Positions 6,504 to 12,036 of a DNA stretch of 13,323 nucleotides are shown piece after piece. The stretch is from JAAYXU01 sp050942555. GTDB lineage: Bacteria; Bacillota; Clostridia; Christensenellales; UMGS416. The translations under genes were made by a program, and so were the position numbers. Each line of letters begins with the position of its first letter. Position 1 is the first letter of the stretch. The stretch is taken from NCBI GenBank assembly GCA_050942555.1, contig JBMNNN010000038.1:1-13323 (forward strand), given 5' to 3'. Under the pieces are notes generated by a model. It saw nothing but the letters and a program-made list of their open reading frames with translations. It made no database searches and was not told the DNA's origin.

Positions 6504-7136
6504 TCAGAGTATGAGCCCGTAGAATCGCTCGAATATGTTCGCGAAAAAGCTTACGCCCGCGCCCAGCACCATACCCAGCACGCCTATGAACGACAGCGCG
6601 ATCAGCAGCACGATGCCGTACCGCTCCAGTTTCCAAAGCGTGCTCCTGTTACGCACCGGAAGCAGTGTTTTGAGTATGTTGTATCCATCCAGAGGCGGGA
6701 TGGGAATCATATTGAGTATGAACAGCACGAGATTGATAGAGACCATCGGCCCCATGAGGCTCATGAAAAGCCCTTCGCCGACATTGAAGCGGTATCGCGC
6801 GATGAGCAGCACGCCCATCGATACAAAGGCGATCATCAGGTTGGAGAGCGGTCCCGCAAGCGAAACCCACAGGAAGCCGTACCTCTTGTCGCTGTAATTC
6901 GAGGAATTGGTGCGCACCGGCCTGGCCCACCCGAATCCGAAGAAAACCAGCATGAGCGTGCCGACGAAGTCGAGATGCGCACGCGGGTTAAGCGTGATGC
7001 GTCCGTCCATGCGAGGCGTGGGATCCCCGAGGCTGTCGGCCATCAGCGCGTGGCTCAGCTCATGGATCACAAGGCCCACCAGCATGGCCGGCAGCGAGAA
7101 AAGGATCAGCAGGGGGTTTTGCAGTCTGCTCAGCAT
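6504..7136 (-). CDS. site-2 protease family (M50) integral membrane metalloprotease
   Basis: This 210-residue protein has about five to six hydrophobic helices. The zinc-binding motif His25-Glu-Leu-Ser-His29 lies in the first, and the second M50 motif NMIPIPPLDG (142-151, with Asp150 as third ligand) lies in a later helix. SLAGPLSNL (92-100) is the usual GPxxN element. The compact size without a PDZ or CBS domain fits the small YwhC-like group of intramembrane proteases, whose substrates are mostly unknown. In Clostridia such a gene commonly precedes scpA. It has its own promoter (TATAAT) and a GGAAGG ribosome binding site 6 nt before the ATG, and it leads the unit that runs to rluB. A role in spore or envelope signalling is possible but not shown. 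Confidence 0.92.
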   Translation of the reverse strand: MLSRLQNPLLILFSLPAMLVGLVIHELSHALMADSLGDPTPRMDGRITLNPRAHLDFVGTLMLVFFGFGWARPVRTNSSNYSDKRYGFLWVSLAGPLSNLMIAFVSMGVLLIARYRFNVGEGLFMSLMGPMVSINLVLFILNMIPIPPLDGYNILKTLLPVRNRSTLWKLERYGIVLLIALSFIGVLGMVLGAGVSFFANIFERFYGLIL

Positions 7137-7161
7137 CGTATCCTTCCTTTACATGGCTCCT

Positions 7162-7190
7162 ATTATAGACCACCCGGGCTCCTGCTGCAA
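7162..7190 (-). promoter_or_regulatory. sigma-A-type promoter for the M50-scpAB-rluB unit
   Basis: On the minus strand a perfect -10 TATAAT (7162-7167) stands exactly 17 nt from TTGCAG (7185-7190), a weak -35 with 3 of 6 matches. The predicted start of transcription gives a leader of about 20 nt with a good GGAAGG ribosome binding site. The -35 box abuts the T-run of the dacF terminator, so the two units are separated in minimal space. Confidence 0.65.
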
Positions 7191-7191
7191 C

Positions 7192-7222
7192 AAAAGAAAG
7201 CCCTCGGACTCCCGGGGGCCTT
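7192..7222 (-). terminator. Rho-independent terminator after dacF
   Basis: On the minus strand AAGGCCCCCGG-GAGT-CCGAGGGCTTT forms an 11-bp stem with one C/A mismatch and one G/U pair. It is followed by CTTTT and starts about 30 nt after the dacF stop. The T-run is short but the stem is GC-rich. It ends the dacF unit before the M50 promoter. Confidence 0.75.
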
Positions 7223-7251
7223 CAAACCGGTGTCAGGAAGGATATCGTCTC

Positions 7252-8409
7252 CTATCTGTCTGACATGAAGCAGCCGATGATTTTCCTGAAATAATCCCAG
7301 ACCCCGGCCGCTTCCACATCGCGGTCGCTGACCACGTCGTACCGGCATACGATCTCATTGTCCAGCGATACGACGACCTCGCCGATCTTCTGTCCTTTTT
7401 TTACCGGAGCCTTGATCCCCTCAAATATATCGACCGTATAGGATGACCGGTCCTGGCTGCCCTTTTCGAGAAATACCGATACCCGGTCGGGCACGATGCC
7501 GTTAATGCGGTCCTGCCTGCCACTGGTTACCGGCACGTCCAGAGCGACCGCCTCGCCCCGTCCCATGATCACATGCGTCTCATAGTTGGCAAATCCATAG
7601 TTGAGAAGCTTTGCGGCTTCCTCAAACCGTATGGCGCTGGTCTGCGAGCCCAGTATCACCGCGATAAGCCGGGTATCGTTCTTGGTCGCCGTGGCCGATA
7701 TACAAAAGCCCGCGGCGCTCGTAGAGCCGGTCTTGATGCCGTCGCAGCCCGGATACTGGCGGATCATCTTGTTCGTATTGGTTATCATCGTAACCCGGTC
7801 GGCTGGATGCTTGAGTTCGTCCAGCCAGATGGTGCTGTACTGGAAGAACAGCGGATGACGCAGCAGCTCGCGCGACATGACCGCAACATCGGCCGCCGAG
7901 GAATAATTGTCCTCTTCGGTCAGGCCCGTGCAGTTCGTGAAATGGGTGTTGGTCATGCCCAGCTCTTTGGCCCGCTCGTTCATTTTGCGGATGAAGACTT
8001 CCTCGCTTCCGCAGAGGATTTCAGCCATCATGACGCTTGCGTCGTTCCCCGAGGCCACGATGATGGATTTCATCAGGTCGCCGACAGAGTACTGCCCGCC
8101 GGTTTCGATGAGCACCTGCGAGCCGCCCATGCCGGCCGCGTTTTCGCTGGCTGTTTCCAGGTCGTCCAGGCTGATCTCGCCCCGTTCGATCGCTTCCATG
8201 CACAGCAGGATCGTCATGATTTTCGATACGCTGGCGACAGGCAGATGCGCATCCTCGTTCTTGGAGAGAACCACGGTACCGGTATCGGCGTCAACCAGTA
8301 TCGCCGCCTTTGCATTGATTTCAAAGGGGGTGTCCGCCTTCGCCAATCCTCCCGGCGCGAGCGCGAGGATGCAGGCTGCCAGCAGCGCGCAGGCAATTTT
8401 TCGAGCCAT
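7252..8409 (-). CDS. dacF: D-alanyl-D-alanine carboxypeptidase, DacF type (peptidase S11)
   Basis: This 385-residue secreted penicillin-binding protein has a signal peptide (MARKIACALLAACILALA, probable cleavage after about residue 25). The active-site motifs are Ser60-Val-Ser-Lys63, Ser120-Gly-Asn122 and Lys226-Thr-Gly228. The C-terminal beta-rich domain (about 290-360) is that of PBP5-like enzymes. A final short helix (VWDYFRKIIGCFM) may sit on the membrane. It trims the fifth D-alanine from peptidoglycan. The position after deoB and punA is the classic place of dacF, which in Bacillus is expressed in the forespore and, together with DacB, sets cortex cross-linking. Here no spoIIA operon follows; a terminator does. 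The ribosome binding site GGGAGG 8 nt before the ATG lies inside an inverted repeat. The paralogue in this window (2853-4004) is clearly distinct. Confidence 0.92.
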   Translation of the reverse strand: MARKIACALLAACILALAPGGLAKADTPFEINAKAAILVDADTGTVVLSKNEDAHLPVASVSKIMTILLCMEAIERGEISLDDLETASENAAGMGGSQVLIETGGQYSVGDLMKSIIVASGNDASVMMAEILCGSEEVFIRKMNERAKELGMTNTHFTNCTGLTEEDNYSSAADVAVMSRELLRHPLFFQYSTIWLDELKHPADRVTMITNTNKMIRQYPGCDGIKTGSTSAAGFCISATATKNDTRLIAVILGSQTSAIRFEEAAKLLNYGFANYETHVIMGRGEAVALDVPVTSGRQDRINGIVPDRVSVFLEKGSQDRSSYTVDIFEGIKAPVKKGQKIGEVVVSLDNEIVCRYDVVSDRDVEAAGVWDYFRKIIGCFMSDR

Positions 8410-8416
8410 TGAAATA

Positions 8417-8452
8417 CCTCCCGTTTTTTTATTATCGTGACCGGACGGGAGG
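8417..8452 (-). promoter_or_regulatory. inverted repeat that can pair with the dacF ribosome binding site
   Basis: On the minus strand CCTCCCGT (8445-8452) is the exact complement of ACGGGAGG (8417-8424), with a 20-nt loop between. The 3' arm contains the whole Shine-Dalgarno sequence GGGAGG of dacF. An RNA containing both arms should hide the ribosome binding site. The pairing is seen in the sequence; the regulatory effect is inferred. Confidence 0.5.
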
Positions 8453-8463
8453 CAGAATATTCA
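8430..8463 (-). promoter_or_regulatory. candidate forespore (sigma-F/sigma-G-like) promoter of dacF
   Basis: On the minus strand TGAATA (8458-8463) resembles the -35 of sigma-F/sigma-G promoters. After 15 nt it is followed by GGTCACGATAATA (8430-8442), which partly fits the sigma-F -10 pattern GGnnAnAnT. The GATAAT within it has no good vegetative -35 at 17 nt. The start of transcription would fall in the A-run before ACGGGAGG. Regulation of dacF by sigma-F is known from Bacillus; the match here is partial. Confidence 0.38.
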
Positions 8464-8518
8464 AAACGCGCTTTTTCCTTTCCCTTTTCACCTGTGAAAC
8501 GCTTTGTCAGGCCGAAAG

Positions 8519-9325
8519 CTACCTGCCCACCGCCCTGATCACGCCGCGCAGCAGCAGCGTGAACTTCTCGCGTGCAAGTTCGCCCGTCTCGATCACCTCG
8601 CTGTGCGTAAGGGGCCTGGGCAGTATGCCGGCGGCCATATTCGTAATGCAGGATATCGCTGCGGTCACAAGTCCGCAGTGGTTGGCTGCGATGACCTCAG
8701 GAACCGTGGACATGCCCACGGCGTCGGCTCCCAGCGTGCGCAGCATGCGTATTTCAGCCGGCGTTTCAAAGCTGGGACCGCTCATCATCGCGTATACGCC
8801 ATGGTGCAGCGGTATGCACAGCTCCCGGGCCGCCTCGTCTATGAGCGCGCGGAAATCCGCGTCGTATGCGTTAGAAAGGTCCGGAAACCGGGGCCCTGCC
8901 CCTTCGTCGTTGGGCCCGATGAGCGGATTGATGCCCGACAGATTGATGTGGTCGTCTATGACCATCAGGTCGCCGGGCTTCAGGCTCAGGCTGATGCCGC
9001 CCGCCGCGTTGGTGAGCAGCAGCCTGCGCACGCCCAGCGCCGCCATGACCCGGATCGGGTACACGATGTCGCGGGCTTTATGGCCCTCATAGTAATGAAA
9101 ACGGCCCTGCATGACGACGCAGGGAACGCCCTCAAGCGCGCCCAGTACGAGCCGCCCCGCGTGACCCGCGACGGTGGAACGCGCGAATCCCGGAATCTCC
9201 GCGTACGGTATGCTCACTGGCTCTCCCACGGCCTCGGCCAGCCCTCCGAGGCCCGAGCCCAGCACGATGCCCACCACCGGCTCTATCCGGGTCCTTGCCC
9301 TGATCGTGTCCAGCGTTTCCTTCAT
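8519..9325 (-). CDS. punA: purine nucleoside phosphorylase (trimeric, 6-oxopurine type)
   Basis: This 268-residue enzyme is the usual length for PNP family 2 (trimeric). Motifs in order: VLGSGLGGL (21-29, phosphate-binding Ser), GRFHYYEGH (74-82), TNAAGG (105-110), SGPSFETPAEIR (182-193, with the purine-contacting Glu at 191), GMSTVPE (204-210) and CITNMAAG (226-233). Asn229 corresponds to the residue that recognises 6-oxopurines, so guanosine, inosine and their deoxy forms are the likely substrates. The enzyme releases the base and (deoxy)ribose-1-phosphate, which the preceding phosphopentomutase converts to the 5-phosphate. The ATG lies 41 nt after the deoB stop; the ribosome binding site (AAAGG/GGGAGG upstream) is not ideally spaced. 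Confidence 0.95.
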   Translation of the reverse strand: MKETLDTIRARTRIEPVVGIVLGSGLGGLAEAVGEPVSIPYAEIPGFARSTVAGHAGRLVLGALEGVPCVVMQGRFHYYEGHKARDIVYPIRVMAALGVRRLLLTNAAGGISLSLKPGDLMVIDDHINLSGINPLIGPNDEGAGPRFPDLSNAYDADFRALIDEAARELCIPLHHGVYAMMSGPSFETPAEIRMLRTLGADAVGMSTVPEVIAANHCGLVTAAISCITNMAAGILPRPLTHSEVIETGELAREKFTLLLRGVIRAVGR

Positions 9326-9366
9326 ACGCCTGTCCGCCTTTCCTCCCGCCTGCCCGGCAGGGAATA

Positions 9367-10536
9367 TTAACCGGTCTGTGCCGCGTCAAAAAGCGGCGCG
9401 CCGCCGCCGATCGGCGGCAGCCCGAAATAATCAAGCACCGTCCTCGCGATGTCGGCGAAGCTGGCGCGGTCCCCGGCGTCGCGGCCCGCGATCCGGGCAG
9501 GGCCCGCCACCAGCACGGGCACCCATTCGCGCGTATGGTCCGTACCGGCATAGGTCGGGTCGCAGCCATGATCGGCCGTGAGTATCATAATGTCGCCCGG
9601 GCGAAGCCGTGCGACGATGCGCGCAATGTACCGGTCGCAATCCTCCAGGCACGCCGCAAACCCCTCAGGATCCCTCCGGTGGCCATAGAGCATGTCGAAG
9701 TCAACGAGATTGACGAACACGAGCCCCTCGCCGTCCTCTACGAGATCCAGCGTGGCCTCGAGGTTCTCCCTGTTATCGTGGCCCCGGATAGAGGACGCGA
9801 TCCCGACGCCCGCAAAGATATCGCGGATCTTGCCCACACCAGTTACCGGTATGCCCGCGTCTGACAGCACGGCCGGAAGCGTCGGCCCGGTGGGCTCCAG
9901 CGAGAAATCACGCCGCCCCTGTGTCCTGTAATACCCGCCAGGAGGCCCCGCGAAAGGGCGCGCGATGACGCGGCCCACGCCGTGGGGCGGGTGCAGTATG
10001 CTCCGGGCCACGCGGCAGGCGGCGTACAGCTCTTCGGGCGGTATCGTTTCCTCGTGCGCTGCGATCTGAAAGACGCTGTCGGCCGATGTGTAGACGATCC
10101 AGCTTCCGGTGCGCCGGTGCTCGTCCCCCAGCTCCTCGATGATGCGCGTGCCCGAGGCGGTGCGGTTGCCCAGCACACCGCGCCCGGTGCGTGCCGAAAA
10201 CTCGCGTATGATGGTATCGGGGAACCCCGCAGGATATGTCGGAAACGGCTCGCTGCGGATAAGCCCCGCGATCTCCCAGTGCCCGGTCGTCGTGTCCTTA
10301 CCCGCGGAGGCCTGCGCGCACCGGCCAAAAAGCCCCGCAGCGGCTCCCGGGCGGTAGAACGATGTGCCGCGTATGCTTCGTATGCCAAGCCGGGTCAGCG
10401 CGGGGATCCGCAGGTCGGGAAAGCGGGCCAGCACATGCCCCAGCGTATCGGATCCCGCATCGCCGTAGTCGGCGGCATCGGGCGCCGCGCCGACGCCGAC
10501 CCCGTCCAGCACGATCAGGAAAACCCTTTTTCTCAC
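9367..10536 (-). CDS. deoB: phosphopentomutase
   Basis: This 389-residue alkaline-phosphatase superfamily enzyme interconverts (deoxy)ribose-1-phosphate and 5-phosphate. Metal-site and nucleophile motifs match the Bacillus enzyme: DGVG (Asp11), GKDTTTGHWEI (79-89, phosphorylated Thr84), DFDMLYGHRRD (279-289, Asp281 and His286), ADHG (Asp322, His323) and GTDHTRE (His334). SADSVFQIAAHEE (151-163) and VGRVIARPF (187-195) are further family blocks. The frame is open far upstream, but the protein starts at a GTG (10534-10536) with AGGGG about 8 nt upstream, 11 nt after the spoIIM-like stop; an overlapping ATG at 10544 is out of frame and ends at once. It is paired with punA for nucleoside salvage. 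In B. subtilis xerD and fur lie between this gene and spoIIM; neither is present here. Confidence 0.95.
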   Translation of the reverse strand: MRKRVFLIVLDGVGVGAAPDAADYGDAGSDTLGHVLARFPDLRIPALTRLGIRSIRGTSFYRPGAAAGLFGRCAQASAGKDTTTGHWEIAGLIRSEPFPTYPAGFPDTIIREFSARTGRGVLGNRTASGTRIIEELGDEHRRTGSWIVYTSADSVFQIAAHEETIPPEELYAACRVARSILHPPHGVGRVIARPFAGPPGGYYRTQGRRDFSLEPTGPTLPAVLSDAGIPVTGVGKIRDIFAGVGIASSIRGHDNRENLEATLDLVEDGEGLVFVNLVDFDMLYGHRRDPEGFAACLEDCDRYIARIVARLRPGDIMILTADHGCDPTYAGTDHTREWVPVLVAGPARIAGRDAGDRASFADIARTVLDYFGLPPIGGGAPLFDAAQTG

Positions 10537-10547
10537 GTATCCATCCC

Positions 10548-11147
10548 CTAGCGCAGCATCAGCCCTATCAGACACTGCATGCCGCATGCCGGTATGCCGC
10601 ACAGAAACAGCATGATGAGGTCGCGCAGCAGCAGCAGCCGGGAAGAGCCGTCGCCGACCCGTCCCCGCGCTCCGGCCGGGGCGCGTACCACATGCAGTAT
10701 GCTCTGCACCGCTCCCAGCATGAGAAGGGGCAGGGTCAGCAGCACAATTATAGCATAACACCCTGTCAATGCAATCGCGTAGAGAAGACCGATGGGCACA
10801 ATCAGCAGCGCGCGCAGCGTCAATCCGCTGGCAAAGCTGTAGGAAATGAGCACCATCGCGGGTACCGGCAGCGCGTATCTCGTCAGGCAGCACAGCAGCA
10901 TCCAGGAGAGCAGCGCTCCCCACCGCCCCATGGCTACGAGGAATATCTGAAGGCTGGTGCGCGCCGTCTCCACGCTGCCGTCCAGCATCAGCGCCAGCGT
11001 TTCCAGCGTGGACCGATCCATACGGGAAGCCGCCTGCCAGCCGCACAACAGACCCAACAGGCACGCGAGCAGCGCGAAAAAATAGAGCCCGCGGTGGGCT
11101 CGGATACGGGCATATATGACCGAGCGCAGCTGCCTCAAAGCCGCCAC
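10548..11147 (-). CDS. spoIIM: SpoIIM-like stage II sporulation membrane protein
   Basis: This 199-residue, very hydrophobic protein has about five or six helices (roughly 20-38, 72-90, 92-112, 114-130, 131-150 and 175-195). The N-terminal HRGLYFFALLACLLGLLCGW resembles the start of SpoIIM (basic helix, EHRxLY, then a glycine-containing TM). The block WGALLSWMLLCCLTRYALP followed by SFASGLTLRALL fits the DUF95/SpoIIM core. In Bacillus SpoIIM forms the DMP complex with SpoIID and SpoIIP and anchors it at the septum during engulfment. Its position just after spo0A and before deoB supports this. It is divergent, so the name rests on pattern plus context. The start is a GTG at 11145-11147 with only a weak ribosome binding site; a TTG three codons later is an alternative. 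Confidence 0.72.
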   Translation of the reverse strand: MAALRQLRSVIYARIRAHRGLYFFALLACLLGLLCGWQAASRMDRSTLETLALMLDGSVETARTSLQIFLVAMGRWGALLSWMLLCCLTRYALPVPAMVLISYSFASGLTLRALLIVPIGLLYAIALTGCYAIIVLLTLPLLMLGAVQSILHVVRAPAGARGRVGDGSSRLLLLRDLIMLFLCGIPACGMQCLIGLMLR

Positions 11148-11200
11148 CTGCCTGTCTACAAATATATGGCGGCCGGCAGGCCAATTATGTGCCCGGGGGT

Positions 11201-11980
11201 TCAGACCATACGTAGCTTAAGACGAATATTGTCCGCGATCATCGCGATGAATTCGCCGTTTGAGGGCTTGTCCTTATTGGCGCTGACGGTATATCCGAAT
11301 ATCTGCTCAATCGTCTCCACGCGGCAGCGGTTCCACGCGACCTCGATCGCATGGCGCATCGCCCGCTCCACGCGGCTGGGCGTCGTCCCGTAGATGTCGG
11401 CTACTATGGGATAGATATCAAACGTCATCCGGTTGATGAGGCTCATATCCCGCACGACCATCGCGACCGATTCCCGCAGATACCTGTATCCCTTGATATG
11501 CGGCGGTATCGCCATACGGTGCAGCAGTAGCGATATCTCCTGCTCGAGTCCGTCGGGGCGGTTTGCGCGCGCTTCACCCGGCGGTGCCGCCTTGCCGCCT
11601 CCCCCGGACACGGCCATGATGCGTTCCAGCCGCCTGCGGAATACGTCCATCCGAAAGGGCTTCAGAAAGATGGAGCGTGCGCCCAGCTCCGACACCCTGC
11701 GGATGAGCTCCTCCTGCCCCGACGAGGAAAATACGACGATCCGGGGCAGGGCGCAGGCCATGCGGCTAAGCTCCTTCATGACGCCGATCCCGTCCAGCCC
11801 GGGCAGCACCGTGTCCAGTATGACGATGTCAGGCGAATGCTCCCGGATCGCTTCCAGCGCTTCGGTTCCGCTGCCCGCTTCTCCCACAATCTCAAACACA
11901 TCGTCCCCGTAGAAGTAATCCCGCAGCATGCTACGGAAATCCGGATCGCCGTCAACGACCAGCATACTGATTCGGCCCAT
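11201..11980 (-). CDS. spo0A: sporulation master response regulator Spo0A
   Basis: From the ATG at 11978-11980 the protein has 259 residues and aligns with Bacillus Spo0A from residue 1. The receiver domain has the phospho-acceptor Asp56 (DIVILDTVLPGLDG, 51-64), the switch serines (FSSSGQEE, 84-91) and Lys107 in FLKPF. The acidic pocket reads Asp10-Gly11-Asp12 where the family normally has Asp-Asp-Asn. After a short Gly/Pro-rich linker (about 124-140) the Spo0A DNA-binding domain is strongly conserved: IPPHIKGYRYLRESVAMV, TTPSRVERAMRHAIEVAW (recognition helix) and FGYTVSANKDKPSNGEFIAM. A GTG two codons upstream is possible, but GGGGAG is 9 nt from the ATG and only 3 nt from the GTG. It controls entry into sporulation. 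It follows spoIVB, the standard order in sporeformers. Confidence 0.96.
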   Translation of the reverse strand: MGRISMLVVDGDPDFRSMLRDYFYGDDVFEIVGEAGSGTEALEAIREHSPDIVILDTVLPGLDGIGVMKELSRMACALPRIVVFSSSGQEELIRRVSELGARSIFLKPFRMDVFRRRLERIMAVSGGGGKAAPPGEARANRPDGLEQEISLLLHRMAIPPHIKGYRYLRESVAMVVRDMSLINRMTFDIYPIVADIYGTTPSRVERAMRHAIEVAWNRCRVETIEQIFGYTVSANKDKPSNGEFIAMIADNIRLKLRMV

Positions 11981-12008
11981 GCGCACCCGCTCCCCTTTCT
12001 CCCTCCCA

Positions 12009-12036
12009 ATTCGATGCTGCCTCCCTTTCTTCCTCC
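12009..12036 (-). promoter_or_regulatory. candidate sigma-H promoter of spo0A
   Basis: On the minus strand GGAGGAAGA (12028-12036) and CGAAT (12009-12013) are 14 nt apart, matching the sigma-H pattern RWAGGAxxT-N14-HGAAT at both core elements (AGGA and GAAT) with the known spacing. The start of transcription would be near 12002, leaving a short leader that contains the GGGGAG ribosome binding site. In Bacillus the sporulation promoter of spo0A uses sigma-H. The region is purine-rich, so a chance AGGA is possible. Confidence 0.5.

Noticed and set aside
6493..6636. N-terminal extension of scpA by 48 codons
   Set aside because: The extra sequence is basic low-complexity and overlaps the M50 gene. 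The ScpA family starts at MAYHVVLEPFEG, and a good ribosome binding site precedes that ATG.
8504..9370. 288-codon plus-strand open frame opposite punA
   Set aside because: It mirrors the purine nucleoside phosphorylase gene, which has all its motifs; no independent evidence supports it.
9693..9699. TGTCGAA 0A-like box inside deoB
   Set aside because: It is produced by codons for the conserved metal-site segment VDFDML and is far from any promoter region.
10537..11184. Long upstream extension of the deoB frame
   Set aside because: It overlaps the whole spoIIM-like gene. The phosphopentomutase fold starts at the GTG at 10536, and the upstream codons are not protein-like.
11166..11190. GGCC-TGCC-GGCC hairpin after spo0A as a terminator
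   Set aside because: The stem is only 4 bp and no T-run follows; it is more likely a chance GC palindrome.
10362..11393. 343-codon plus-strand open frame opposite deoB, spoIIM and spo0A
   Set aside because: It crosses three real genes and their boundaries, has a low-complexity Arg/His/Gln composition, and has no family resemblance.
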